NCBI GenBank assembly: GCA_910589025.1
Contig: CAJURM010000003.1
Span: forward strand, 169,881 to 233,880
DNA length: 64,000 nucleotides
Source: an uncultured Odoribacter sp.
Lineage (GTDB): Bacteria; Bacteroidota; Bacteroidia; Bacteroidales; Marinifilaceae
Direction: 5' to 3'
The notes under the pieces are model-generated. The model worked only from the letters and a program-made list of their open reading frames with translations. It had not been told where the DNA came from and made no database searches. Shown here in pieces: positions 17,798 to 26,906 of this stretch. Position numbers and translations under genes: made by a program. How positions within the stretch are numbered: position 1 is the first letter of the stretch; each line of letters begins with the position of its first letter.

Positions 17798-18928
17798 ATG
17801 GATCGTTTTATCGGATTTTGGGAAAGTTTGGGGTATAACGGATACTTGCTTCTGGTGTGTGCAGGATTGTTCCTGTTCCGTTTGATAAATATAATTTACT
17901 GTACGGTACTGGTTTGCCGGAAGGAAAAATCTTTTTCAAAAAACGGAAAGACCGGTGTTTCCCTCATTATTACGGCAAACAATAAAGCGGAAGAGCTGAA
18001 AGAGAATCTGGACTATTTTTTGAGCCAGGATTATGCCCCCTATGAAGTGATTGTGGTGGACGAATGTTCGGAAGACGATACACAGGATGTGCTGGTCGAA
18101 ATGCAACAGAAGCATCCCGCACTCCGTACGACACGGATTTTTCCCGATACCAAATTCAGAAGTACGAAAAAATTGGCTATTAATATAGGCATCCTTGCTG
18201 CCCGTTATGATATTGTGCTTTTTGCAGAGATAAACAGTCGTCCGCTGTCCGGTTCGTGGGTGAAGGCAATGGCTTCCTACTTTACACCGGATACGGCGGT
18301 GGTCCTCGGGTATGCGAATTATGCGGCAGAAAAGGAAAAGATCAATTTCCACCGGATGTACCGCTTCCTCCGCTATCTGAAAATGTTGTTGCTGGTGAAA
18401 GGAAAATCCTATGTTTTGGGCGACGGCTACAACATGGCTTACCGCAAGAGCCTCTATCTTACCAGCAAAGTTTTTTCCAGGAATTCCCAGAGTTATGCCG
18501 GGTATGATAATGAAATTGTCCGGGCCTTATCGAAAGCCGGAAAAGTAAAAGTCGCAAAAAATAAAAATACTTTTATTGAAATAAAAGACAGCAGAAAGAA
18601 AACCCGTTCGGAAGATTTTACGTATTATTGTTTTAATAGACGGAGATGGGAGCTTCCGGTAAAATTGAGGGCGAATGCTGACAATTTTTTACGTATGGTA
18701 TTTTATATTTTGAGTTTTTACTTAATAAATGTGAAAATTTTACAAAATTACATGGTTATAGGTGTTTTATTAACCTTTTTAATGGATTTTGTAACCCTAA
18801 ATATCTATCTGAAGCATCTGAAACAAAAGAAATTGTTCTTAACTTCGTTTATTATTAGTTCTATTGGATTTTTATACAGATGGTACTATAATGTAAACTC
18901 AATTTTTACTAATAAGAAATGGAGATAA
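17798..18928 (+). CDS. membrane glycosyltransferase, family 2
   Basis: 376 residues. An N-terminal transmembrane helix (about 14-38) precedes a GT-A domain: VSLIITANNKAEELKENLDYFLSQ, VIVVDECSEDDTQDVL (nucleotide-binding aspartates) and GDGYNMAYRKSLY. Two or three C-terminal helices follow (about 300-365). It probably adds sugars to an envelope glycan at the inner membrane; acceptor unknown. The last 10 bp overlap the ECF sigma gene, so both are in one operon. Confidence 0.85.
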   Translation: MDRFIGFWESLGYNGYLLLVCAGLFLFRLINIIYCTVLVCRKEKSFSKNGKTGVSLIITANNKAEELKENLDYFLSQDYAPYEVIVVDECSEDDTQDVLVEMQQKHPALRTTRIFPDTKFRSTKKLAINIGILAARYDIVLFAEINSRPLSGSWVKAMASYFTPDTAVVLGYANYAAEKEKINFHRMYRFLRYLKMLLLVKGKSYVLGDGYNMAYRKSLYLTSKVFSRNSQSYAGYDNEIVRALSKAGKVKVAKNKNTFIEIKDSRKKTRSEDFTYYCFNRRRWELPVKLRANADNFLRMVFYILSFYLINVKILQNYMVIGVLLTFLMDFVTLNIYLKHLKQKKLFLTSFIISSIGFLYRWYYNVNSIFTNKKWR

Positions 18929-19539
18929 CAAATAATTTGTCGGAAAAGGCATTATATGACTATAAAGTAGTAAAAAATGCCATTGCCGGTGACGAAAAAG
19001 CGTATTCGGAATTATTTAAAAGGTATAAAGATTCGGTATACTTTATGATACTGAAGATGGTAAATAATAGGACCGATGCTGAAGATTTGATGTTTGAGGC
19101 TTTTGAAAAAGCCTTTTCAAGTTTAAATTATTATTCCCCTCAGTTTGCTTTTAGTACCTGGTTATTCAAAATAGCTTCCAACAATACCATTGATTTTATC
19201 CGGAAGCGTAAGACTCAGACGGTTTCGTTAGACAAAGATGATATCAATCCGGATGACCGGGGATATATAAACAGTATCCCGGCGGATATCCGTACTCCGG
19301 ATGAGGAGGCGATACGTTCGCAGCGTGCTGACTTTATGCGTGAAAAAGTGTCCATGCTGAAAGGGCGTTACAGACGTTTGATAGAGCTGCGCTATTTTGA
19401 TGAATTTTCGTACGAAGAGATTGCAGATGAACTGGCGATTCCTCTGGGCACGGTGAAAGCTCAGCTGTTCCGGGCAAGGGAGTTGTTGTTGAATATATTG
19501 CAGCATACGGAGATTGCCAGAGAAAATGACAAGAATTGA
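18919..19539 (+). CDS. ECF-type RNA polymerase sigma factor
   Basis: 206 residues. Region 2 (DAEDLMFEAFEKAFSSL, FSTWLFKIASNNTIDFIRKRK) and region 4 (FSYEEIADELAIPLGTVKAQLFRARELL, helix-turn-helix) are clear. Overlaps both the upstream glycosyltransferase (10 bp) and the downstream gene (14 bp). No anti-sigma factor is visible next to it, so control may be by expression or by a distant partner. Confidence 0.92.
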   Translation: MEITNNLSEKALYDYKVVKNAIAGDEKAYSELFKRYKDSVYFMILKMVNNRTDAEDLMFEAFEKAFSSLNYYSPQFAFSTWLFKIASNNTIDFIRKRKTQTVSLDKDDINPDDRGYINSIPADIRTPDEEAIRSQRADFMREKVSMLKGRYRRLIELRYFDEFSYEEIADELAIPLGTVKAQLFRARELLLNILQHTEIARENDKN

Positions 19540-20176
19540 CTTCATCGGTATCCTGATTTTTATTGTGCTGTCCGGTAAGGCGATGGCTCAGCAGGAGCGT
19601 GTGCGTTTTTCCGGAGTGGTATTAAACAGTGAGACGACAGACCCCGTTCCGGGGGTGAATTGCAGAATGGGGAACAGGGTCTCCACCACAGACGGGGCCG
19701 GGCGTTTTGCTTTGAATACGCAGCCGGGGGATACGATTTTTTTCACTCATATCGGTATGCTGCCCTATCAGGTCGTCGTGCCTGATACATTGGCCGGAGA
19801 GGAATACATTCTGGCGGTCTTCATGTCGTCCGACACCTTGCTCTTACCCGAAGTGGTGGTCGTGCAGCGTTTTGCCCAACGCTCCCGCCAATACCGGATG
19901 AATGCCCGTAATAATATGGCAGGTGTGCGGCAAGAGGCCTTTTCTCCCGCTCTTCCTATGACTCAACAACAGAACCAGCAGCGCATACTGAATGAATTTG
20001 CCGCCAGCACCAACAAGGGACATGTGGATGTCAAACTGGGGGTGGGGCTGGAAAGCTACCGCATTTGGCAGGACATGCGCAAAACCGGAAAACTGAGAGA
20101 AGAAACCCCGGTTTTGCTGAACCGGGAAGAAATTGATCTGGTAAAAATGCTCTTTTCACTGGATAGGAAAAAATGA
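19526..20176 (+). CDS. exported protein with carboxypeptidase-like regulatory domain
   Basis: 216 residues. Signal MTRIDFIGILIFIVLSGKAMAQ, then residues of about 28-105 resemble the carboxypeptidase-D regulatory-like beta sandwich seen at the N-termini of TonB-dependent receptors (FSGVVLNSETTDPVPGVNC, ISTDGAGRF-like, DTIFFTHIGM). The rest is Gln/Arg-rich and unrecognised. Start at 19526 begins the signal and overlaps the sigma gene by 14 bp. Confidence 0.72.
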   Translation: MTRIDFIGILIFIVLSGKAMAQQERVRFSGVVLNSETTDPVPGVNCRMGNRVSTTDGAGRFALNTQPGDTIFFTHIGMLPYQVVVPDTLAGEEYILAVFMSSDTLLLPEVVVVQRFAQRSRQYRMNARNNMAGVRQEAFSPALPMTQQQNQQRILNEFAASTNKGHVDVKLGVGLESYRIWQDMRKTGKLREETPVLLNREEIDLVKMLFSLDRKK

Positions 20177-20289
20177 AAAATCCGCTCTTAAAATATTGAT
20201 TTTGAAAACTTTTTGCTGGCAGATGTCATGAAATAAAATTTAAACGCCAGAAAAAAAGGAAAATTGTATCAATTCCAAGAAGATAAATA

Positions 20290-20297
20290 TATCTTTG
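20290..20297 (+). promoter_or_regulatory. predicted -7 box upstream of ompH-like gene
   Basis: TATCTTTG, 57 bp before the start codon; the nearest TTG is 23 bp upstream, slightly too far. Confidence 0.45.
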
Positions 20298-20353
20298 TCA
20301 AACGATTCTGCTGATACAATCAGCACGTATTTTATTAACAAAGTTATAAGGTT

Positions 20354-20962
20354 ATGAAGAGTTATTCTATAGCATTAAATGTAGTGTTACTAATTGCTGT
20401 CGGTGTGTTGTATGTTCTGCATTTTACAAATGCCGGCGCTTGTACTTCTGCTAATGTCAGAGAAAACGGAAATAATATCGGGAAAGGGGATGCGAAGATC
20501 GTGTACATAAATACGGATACGTTGTTGCGTAATTACACACTTTCTGTGGAATTGAATGAGGCTTTCCTGAAAAAACAGGAAGAGAGAAATACCGAATTGA
20601 ATATAAAAGCCAAAGACCTGGACCGACAGGCACGCGAATTTCAGCGGAAACTGGAAAACAACGGATTTATATCTGCCGAACGGGCAGAGGCTGCACGACA
20701 GGATTTGCTGGAGAAAAATCAGAAATTGCAGCAACTGCAACAGGAAATGACGGAGAAAATGATGAAGGAGCAGAGTGAGCTGAATAAAAAATTGTTTGAG
20801 TCCATCACCAATTTCCTGGTCGAATACAATAAGGAAAAGGGATATGAAATTGTGTTGAGCACGGTTGTTGCCGGCAATGTCCTTTATGCGGCGGACGGCT
20901 TTGACATCACACAGGATGTGGTCAAAAGATTGAACGAACAATATAAAAAAAAGGCTGAGTAA
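20354..20962 (+). CDS. OmpH/Skp-family periplasmic chaperone
   Basis: 202 residues. N-terminal signal or anchor helix (MKSYSIALNVVLLIAVGVLYVLHF), a short beta segment (KIVYINTDTLLRNYTL), a long coiled coil (about residues 75-160, rich in Glu, Lys and Gln) and a C-terminal beta segment with YEIVLSTVVAGNVLYA. This is the Skp/OmpH fold, which holds unfolded outer-membrane proteins in the periplasm. Confidence 0.87.
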   Translation: MKSYSIALNVVLLIAVGVLYVLHFTNAGACTSANVRENGNNIGKGDAKIVYINTDTLLRNYTLSVELNEAFLKKQEERNTELNIKAKDLDRQAREFQRKLENNGFISAERAEAARQDLLEKNQKLQQLQQEMTEKMMKEQSELNKKLFESITNFLVEYNKEKGYEIVLSTVVAGNVLYAADGFDITQDVVKRLNEQYKKKAE

Positions 20963-20980
20963 TCAGCCTTTTTCTTTTTA
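20948..20980 (+). terminator. terminator overlapping the ompH-like stop codon
   Basis: AAAAAGGCTGA (20948-20958) pairs with TCAGCCTTTTT (20963-20973); the TAA stop lies in the loop and a T-rich stretch follows. The next gene starts at 20980, immediately after. Confidence 0.75.
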
Positions 20981-22236
20981 TGAAAGTCTTTGAACGCTAT
21001 TTCAACAGAAACCGGCTTCCCTTTTCTCCCGCTTTTTCCGGGGAACTCTCTTTGATTGTCATTATACCCGCACTGGACGAACCGGAACTTTTTAACACCT
21101 TGGATTCCCTTAGGGCCTGTCGTCTGACGAATGGGAACGTGGGGGTAATCGTTGTATTGAACCATGCGGAAAATTGTCATGCGGAAGTAAAAAAGAGAAA
21201 CGAAGCGGCTTTTCAGGCTCTTCAAGACTACATTTCTGCTACGCGTACGCCCGGGCTGGAGTTTTGTGCCGCTTCCGCTTTTGACTTGCCAGTGTCGGAA
21301 TCCGGCGTCGGTGTGGTACGGAAAATGGCGATGGATGCTGCGGCATGGTATTTTTACAGCCGGAGGCGCCCCGATGGGGTAATTGCTTCCCTGGATGCCG
21401 ATACGCTGGTGGAAGCGAATTATTTTGAAGAGCTGATAGGGTATTTTGAGGCTTCGAATGTGGCAGGTGTGGCGATTCATTATGCTCACCGCTGGGACGC
21501 GGCTGACCGGAAGTTGCAGGAAGCCATTATAAAATATGAGATGTATCTGCGTTACTACTGCTGGGCCTTGCGCTATACGGGACATCCGTATGGTTATCAG
21601 TGTATCGGTTCCGCTTTTGCCTGCCGGGCAGCTGACTACGTGGCGCAGGGAGGAATGAATAAAAAACAGGCGGGGGAAGATTTTTATTTCTTACAGAAAC
21701 TGATAGCTACCGGACGTTTTGCGGATTTGACGGCCACAACCGTCTGGCCCTCTTCCCGCATTTCATCACGTACTCCTTTCGGTACAGGCCAGTCCGTCCG
21801 TAAGATAATGGAGGACGGAGGTACTTTGCTGACTTACAATCCGGCGGCGTTCCGGATATTGAGGACATTTTTTGAGGGCATACCTTTGCTGTTCCGGGCA
21901 GAAGAACAGACGGTTACTGACTACATGCAGCGGCAGCCGGAGTGTCTGTGCCGTTTTTTGGAAAATGCCGCATTCCCTCAAAAAATCCGGGAAATCAACG
22001 GGAATGTGGCTTCGCTTCCTTTCTTCCGGAAAAGGTTTTATGATTATTTCAATGCGTTCCGGGTATTGAAATATCTCAATTTTGTGCATGACGGATACAT
22101 TGAAAAACAGCCTGTTGAAATTGCGGTGACAGAACTGTTGGAGGCATGCGGGAGGATGTGTCCCGGCTCTTCCCGGGATATTCTTTCCTTTTTACGTGCG
22201 GAAGATAAAACTACCGGTTTTTTCCTATCTTTGTGA
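20980..22236 (+). CDS. glycosyltransferase family 2 protein
   Basis: 418 residues, no signal or membrane helix. LSLIVIIPALDEPELFNTLDSL opens a GT-A domain and SLDADTLVEANYFEEL supplies the DxD-like metal site; AGEDFYFLQKL matches the later ED motif. It probably acts in the cytoplasm on an unknown acceptor. Starts right after the ompH-like terminator and is followed 55 bp later by an SRPBCC gene. Confidence 0.82.
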   Translation: MKVFERYFNRNRLPFSPAFSGELSLIVIIPALDEPELFNTLDSLRACRLTNGNVGVIVVLNHAENCHAEVKKRNEAAFQALQDYISATRTPGLEFCAASAFDLPVSESGVGVVRKMAMDAAAWYFYSRRRPDGVIASLDADTLVEANYFEELIGYFEASNVAGVAIHYAHRWDAADRKLQEAIIKYEMYLRYYCWALRYTGHPYGYQCIGSAFACRAADYVAQGGMNKKQAGEDFYFLQKLIATGRFADLTATTVWPSSRISSRTPFGTGQSVRKIMEDGGTLLTYNPAAFRILRTFFEGIPLLFRAEEQTVTDYMQRQPECLCRFLENAAFPQKIREINGNVASLPFFRKRFYDYFNAFRVLKYLNFVHDGYIEKQPVEIAVTELLEACGRMCPGSSRDILSFLRAEDKTTGFFLSL

Positions 22237-22291
22237 ACGTGCTTTAAGGAGCACGGTCAAATACGGTTTAGCATAGATTAAAAGCGGGCTT

Positions 22292-22675
22292 ATGGGAAAC
22301 TTTAATTATGAGCTGAAAATAGCGGCAGACCCGGAAGAGGTGTTTGCAGCCCTGACCAACCCTTTCCAGATTGAACTGTGGAGCGGTTATCCGGCGGACA
22401 TGAAAGCGGAAAAGGGATATGTCTTCTCTTTGTGGGAGGGGGACATCTGCGGCGTGAATATCGAGGTTATTCCGAACAAAAAATTGGTGCAGGAGTGGTT
22501 TTTCGGTGAAAACGAGAAAAATTCCATTGTCACACTGACCTTAAAAAAGGAGGGCAATGCGACTTGTCTTACCCTGAGTCATACCGAAATCCCCGATGAA
22601 GTGGAGGAAGAAATCATCGAAGGATGGAAAACCTGTTATCTGGGGTCGCTCAAAGATATGCTTGAAATGTATTAA
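22292..22675 (+). CDS. SRPBCC (AHSA1-like) domain protein
   Basis: 127 residues. The START/Bet v1-like fold is indicated by NYELKIAADPEEVFAALTNPFQIELWSG at the N-terminus, central strands and a C-terminal helix IIEGWKTCYLGSLKDML. Proteins of this type bind hydrophobic ligands or act as Hsp90 co-chaperone homologues; ligand unknown here. Confidence 0.8.
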   Translation: MGNFNYELKIAADPEEVFAALTNPFQIELWSGYPADMKAEKGYVFSLWEGDICGVNIEVIPNKKLVQEWFFGENEKNSIVTLTLKKEGNATCLTLSHTEIPDEVEEEIIEGWKTCYLGSLKDMLEMY

Positions 22676-22692
22676 CTTACTCATTTTGACGT

Positions 22693-23922
22693 ATGGCAAA
22701 AGTGAAGGTAGCAGCCGTGGGAGCCGGTAACCGGATGAACGCCTATTCCGAATATGCCCGGATACATCCGGAAGAGATGGAGATTGTGGCGGTGGTGGAA
22801 CCCAATGATGTACGGCGGGAGCAATACAGCCGTCGTTTCGGGATACCTGCAACTGCCTGCTATTCTGCCTGGGAAGATTTTCTGAGCCTGCCGAAACAGG
22901 CGGATGCCTTATTTTTGTGTACGCCCGATTCGCTTCATTATCAGCCGGCAATCCGGGCTTTGGAAAAAGGCTACGATATCCTGCTGGAAAAACCGATAGC
23001 CCGTACGTGGGAGGAGTGTGCCGCCATTGTCGCTAAAGCCAGGGAGTTGAATCGTATTGTCAGTGTTTGTCATGTGCTTCGCTATCATCCCTATTTTGTC
23101 CGGTTGAAAGAAATCCTGGAAAGCGGAGTCTTGGGGGAGATTATAAGTGTCAATCATGTTGAAGCGGTCGGGATAGAGCGCATGACACATGCTTTTGTCC
23201 GCGGTTTGTGGAGAAAAGAAGAGGAAACCAATCCGATGATACTTTCCAAGGCTTGCCATGACCTGGACTTGTTGGTGTGGCTGACGGGCAAGAAGTGTAC
23301 GGACGTCAGTTCGTATGGTTCACTGAAATGGTTTTGCGAAAAAAATGCCCCCCAGGGAAGTACGGAACGTTGCATTGACGGATGTGCCGTGGAACAGGAG
23401 TGTCCTTTTTCTGCCTGCGCTTTGTATCTTCGCCGTAAACGCTGGCTGCGCCATTTTGATATACCGGAAGGAGGAGATCCGGAGCCTTATATTCTGCGCG
23501 AACTGAAAGAAGGTCCTTATGGACGCTGTGTCTACCGCTGTGACAATGACGTGGTGGATCATCAGGTTGTGTCCATGCAGATGGAAGACGGGATTACCGT
23601 CAGTTTTTCAATGGACGGCTTTACGAAAGAAGGAGGGAGAAAGACCCATGTCATGTGCAGTCGGGGAGAGGTTTGTGGAGATGAAAAAAATCTGACTGTC
23701 AGGTATTTTGATGCCCGTCCTGATGAAACGTATGATTTTTCGGCTTATTACGGGGAGTGTAATTTCCACGGAGGGGCCGACCTGAATATTGTCGGTGATT
23801 TTATACAGGCTGTCCGGACGGGAAATGCCGCCTTTTTACGGACGGATATAAAAACTTCGCTTGAGAGCCATCGCATTGCTTTTGAAATAGAAAAGCAAAG
23901 GAAAGGAATCACTGCACGTTGA
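22693..23922 (+). CDS. Gfo/Idh/MocA-family NAD(P)-dependent oxidoreductase
   Basis: 409 residues. Rossmann start VKVAAVGAGNRMNAYSEYA and the family motif LLEKPIARTWEE with the EKP triad, then HVLRYHPYFVRLKEIL. A Cys-rich insert (about residues 222-252, with CIDGCAVEQECPFSAC and further Cys) is unlike the basic fold and may bind metal. Substrate probably a sugar or polyol derivative. Its 3' end overlaps the convergent S4 gene by 14 bp. Confidence 0.88.
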   Translation: MAKVKVAAVGAGNRMNAYSEYARIHPEEMEIVAVVEPNDVRREQYSRRFGIPATACYSAWEDFLSLPKQADALFLCTPDSLHYQPAIRALEKGYDILLEKPIARTWEECAAIVAKARELNRIVSVCHVLRYHPYFVRLKEILESGVLGEIISVNHVEAVGIERMTHAFVRGLWRKEEETNPMILSKACHDLDLLVWLTGKKCTDVSSYGSLKWFCEKNAPQGSTERCIDGCAVEQECPFSACALYLRRKRWLRHFDIPEGGDPEPYILRELKEGPYGRCVYRCDNDVVDHQVVSMQMEDGITVSFSMDGFTKEGGRKTHVMCSRGEVCGDEKNLTVRYFDARPDETYDFSAYYGECNFHGGADLNIVGDFIQAVRTGNAAFLRTDIKTSLESHRIAFEIEKQRKGITAR

Positions 23923-24112
23923 TGGTGGTGCCGTTTGCCGTAATGGTCTCTCCTTTACGGATTTTAGCCCTTTTCCGGTATTCCTGTATCCCGTTGCGCC
24001 ACACATCGCCGTTGTCGACCATCAGTTTGGCCTGGCCTCCGCTTTCGGCAATCCGGGTTATTTTTAATAAGCGGATCAGTTCAATATATTCCTCTGTCAA
24101 TGTGAATTCCAT
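23909..24112 (-). CDS. S4-domain RNA-binding protein, YbcJ-like
   Basis: 67 residues from MEFTLTEEYIELIRLLK. The S4 pattern is clear: IRLLKITRIAESGGQAKLMVDNGDVWRNG, then RKRAKIRKGETITANG. It resembles E. coli YbcJ in length and layout, a small RNA-binding protein. Longer in-frame starts add a basic N-terminus with no family match. A Met one codon earlier (24115) is also possible. Confidence 0.83.
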   Translation of the reverse strand: MEFTLTEEYIELIRLLKITRIAESGGQAKLMVDNGDVWRNGIQEYRKRAKIRKGETITANGTTINVQ

Positions 24113-24226
24113 CATCTCTTCTTTTAGCCGGACAAAGGTGACGAAATTTCGGCGATAAAACAAGTGAAGAGGATGAACGCGTTGAGACACATACCGTAAA
24201 GTAGAAACAATGCGGAGGGAAAGTGC

Positions 24227-24234
24227 TAATTTTG
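24227..24234 (+). promoter_or_regulatory. predicted -7 box upstream of the FadL-like gene
   Basis: TAATTTTG matches TAnnTTTG; no clear -33 element. Leader about 85 nt. Confidence 0.45.
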
Positions 24235-24324
24235 CCCCCTTAAATTTTGAACGAAAAGCAAAAACATCAAAAACTTTTTAGGATGTGATTCGTTTTTCTT
24301 GAATATGAACGAAAAAAGAATTGA

Positions 24325-25710
24325 ATGAAGAAATTAGTAATTTGGGCTTTGGCTTGTATCTGGGGAATTCCTGCATGGGCTGAAGGTTATCAGGTAAATG
24401 TGCTGAGTGCGAAACAGACGGGAATGGGCCATGTTGGGACAGCCATGAAATTAGGTGCCGAAAGCATGCATTTTAATCCGGCAGGTCTTGTCTTCCTCAA
24501 AGAACACATGGACTTGTCCGTCGGGATTTCCGGCATCGGGGCAAAAGCGAAATATACTCACGACGGTTACACTGCCCGGACCGACAATCCGGTCAGTACG
24601 CCTTTGTACGCTTATGCCGGTTACAAGATTTATGACAACCTGGCTGCCGGCATCAGCCTGACCACCCCTTACGGAAATGCTTTGAAATGGCCGAAACATT
24701 GGGCGGGAGCCAATCTGATACAGGATATTTCGTTGAAATCCTTTGTCCTGCAACCGACTCTCTCCTATAAGATTACAGACAAATTGAGCATCGGAGCCGG
24801 ATTGATGCTGGCCATCGGAAATGTCGAACTGTCAAGGGCTTTGATGAGTACGGCTGATTTCCAAATGATAGGTGCGATGATCGGAGGGTTGCCGGGAAAT
24901 GTGATTTCTCCTGAGGAAAAGGCTTATATCACGGGGGTAATCCGGGATACGAAGGTACCGCCGGCCTCAGCAACGCTGGATGGGAAAGCACACGTCCGGG
25001 CGGGATTTAATGTCGGTATTTTGTATGACATCTCCGAAAAAGTCTCCGTAGGCCTTTCTTACCGCTCCAAAATTAAAATGAAAGTCAAGGAAGGAGAGGC
25101 GGAATTGAATTATGCCAACCGTACCATCGAGGAGTTGATGGGGGTATTGGGACAGAAAGTGCCCCAGTTGGCCGTGCCTAAATATGACCAGGGTACATTC
25201 CATGCGCAACTGCCGTTGCCCTCCAATACGACTTTGGGCGTAAGCTACCGGCCGTCGGAAAAATGGGAGTTGGCTTTTGATTTGCAGTATGTCGGCTGGA
25301 ATGCCTACGATTCATTGAATGTCTATTTTAATGAGGAAGAGCTGGGGATTGCACCGATTAAAGCCGGAAAAGATTATAAAAATACGGTTGTTGCCCGGGT
25401 GGGGGCACAGTATAAGACGACCGACCGTTTGTTTCTGAGAGCCGGAGTATATTTTGACCAGAGCCCCATCCGGAAAGATAACTACAATCCGGAAACCCCC
25501 GGGATGAACAAAATCGGCATGTCGGCAGGATGTTCTTTTGAACCTTACCGGAATTTGCAGATTGATTTCGCCTTTTTGTACATACAGGGCCTGGCGCGCA
25601 ACGGCTCCTATACTTCGCGGAACATCGTCACCGGCATGGAAGATAAATTTGAAGGCCGTTACCATTCCAATGCCGTTACGGTTTCCTGGGGATTGGCTTA
25701 TAAATTTTAA
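24325..25710 (+). CDS. FadL/OmpP1-family outer-membrane transporter
   Basis: 461 residues. Signal MKKLVIWALACIWGIPAWAEG, then the OmpP1/FadL/TodX start with QVNVLSAKQTGMGHVGTAMKLGAESMHFNPAGLVFL (given here as motif GMGHVGTA and NPAG). Many amphipathic strands and a C-terminal VTVSWGLAYKF strand mark a barrel. FadL proteins carry long-chain fatty acids or other hydrophobic compounds across the outer membrane. Confidence 0.92.
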   Translation: MKKLVIWALACIWGIPAWAEGYQVNVLSAKQTGMGHVGTAMKLGAESMHFNPAGLVFLKEHMDLSVGISGIGAKAKYTHDGYTARTDNPVSTPLYAYAGYKIYDNLAAGISLTTPYGNALKWPKHWAGANLIQDISLKSFVLQPTLSYKITDKLSIGAGLMLAIGNVELSRALMSTADFQMIGAMIGGLPGNVISPEEKAYITGVIRDTKVPPASATLDGKAHVRAGFNVGILYDISEKVSVGLSYRSKIKMKVKEGEAELNYANRTIEELMGVLGQKVPQLAVPKYDQGTFHAQLPLPSNTTLGVSYRPSEKWELAFDLQYVGWNAYDSLNVYFNEEELGIAPIKAGKDYKNTVVARVGAQYKTTDRLFLRAGVYFDQSPIRKDNYNPETPGMNKIGMSAGCSFEPYRNLQIDFAFLYIQGLARNGSYTSRNIVTGMEDKFEGRYHSNAVTVSWGLAYKF

Positions 25711-25785
25711 AAACGGTTTGTAAGGGGATTTTTGCTACTTTTACAACGCATATACGATAAAAAATAACATTTGAAACAGCTAAGC

Positions 25786-26550
25786 ATGGAAAATAAGGGG
25801 AGAGAGTTGGCGATAACTCCTTACGGGAAGACCAGAGGAGTGAACTATGACCTGGTTGTGTTGCCCTGGGGGGCAACGGAACCGCACAACCTGCATTTGC
25901 CTTATCTGACGGATTGTATCCTTTCGGAGGCGATAGCACTGGACGCTGCAAGACAGGCGGAAGAGAAAGAAGGACTCAAAGTGATGGTACTGCCTCCCGT
26001 GGCAATGGGGGCCCAGAACCCGGGACAAAGGGACCTGTTGTTTTGCATTCATTACCGTTATGAAACCCAGAAAGCGATATTGAGCGACATAGTGGCCTCG
26101 TTGTATCATCAGGGGATTCGTAAAATGGTGATTGTCAACGGACACGGCGGGAACAGTTTTAAAAGTATGATCCGGGACCTGGCGGTGGATTATCCCGATT
26201 TTCTGATTGCTTCGTCCGAATGGTTTACCGTAGAGCCGGCATCCGGCTATTTTGAAGAAAAAGACGATCATGCGGGAGAGATGGAAACGTCGGTCATGAT
26301 GTATTACCATCCCGAATGGGTAGACATAAAAGAAGCGGGCGAAGGAAGAAGCAAGCCTTTCGGCGTGAAAGCCCTGAACGAGAAAGTGGCCTGGGTGCCC
26401 CGGCACTGGACGAAAGTGACGGAAGATACCGGTATCGGAAACCCCCGTAAAGCCTCGGCAGAGAAAGGGGAACGCTTTGCCAGGGCTATTACCGCCCGTT
26501 ATGTGGAATTATTTACGGGACTGGTGCGGCAACCTCTGTATCCGGATTAA
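25786..26550 (+). CDS. creatininase-family amidohydrolase
   Basis: 254 residues. Metal ligands are visible in order: WGATEPHNLHLPYLTD (Glu, His, Asp), VNGHGGN (His) and HAGEMETS (Glu). The family includes creatininase and mycofactocin or riboflavin-pathway amidohydrolases; the substrate cannot be told. The ATG at 25786 is preferred to an in-frame TTG at 25771. Its stop overlaps the stop of the convergent membrane-protein gene. Confidence 0.88.
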   Translation: MENKGRELAITPYGKTRGVNYDLVVLPWGATEPHNLHLPYLTDCILSEAIALDAARQAEEKEGLKVMVLPPVAMGAQNPGQRDLLFCIHYRYETQKAILSDIVASLYHQGIRKMVIVNGHGGNSFKSMIRDLAVDYPDFLIASSEWFTVEPASGYFEEKDDHAGEMETSVMMYYHPEWVDIKEAGEGRSKPFGVKALNEKVAWVPRHWTKVTEDTGIGNPRKASAEKGERFARAITARYVELFTGLVRQPLYPD

Positions 26551-26906
26551 GTCCGGAGCCATTTTTTGCGCATGCGGTAGTCTATCCACAACAGGCAGCA
26601 TGCGATAACGCTGATAAAAAGCACAGGAAAAAGGTCGGACAATAAAAAATTGTCCGGCTTTTTTATAACATCCTGAAATACGATTGAAAAATCGACGTTC
26701 AGATAATATTTCAGTGTCACGAAGAGTCCTGCCAGCATGAGTAAAGAAATTGTCCCGGCGATGCACAGGTTGCGTATTTCCCGTCTTTTCTGGGCTCTAT
26801 ACACTTTCTGCATGATTTGCTTGTTCAGCAGTTCGGAAACAGGGCATGTCTCTTCCCGGCTGAATAATTGCGAAAGGGCTTTGTCTTTGTATATCTCTTG
26901 TTTCAT
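26547..26906 (-). CDS. two-helix membrane protein, candidate anti-sigma factor
   Basis: 119 residues. A polar N-terminal half (about 1-45) is followed by two transmembrane helices (about 46-67 and 89-108). The start codon overlaps the stop of the ECF sigma gene by 4 bp, the usual place for its anti-sigma partner. No zinc-binding anti-sigma motif is visible, so the role is inferred from context. Confidence 0.65.
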   Translation of the reverse strand: MKQEIYKDKALSQLFSREETCPVSELLNKQIMQKVYRAQKRREIRNLCIAGTISLLMLAGLFVTLKYYLNVDFSIVFQDVIKKPDNFLLSDLFPVLFISVIACCLLWIDYRMRKKWLRT

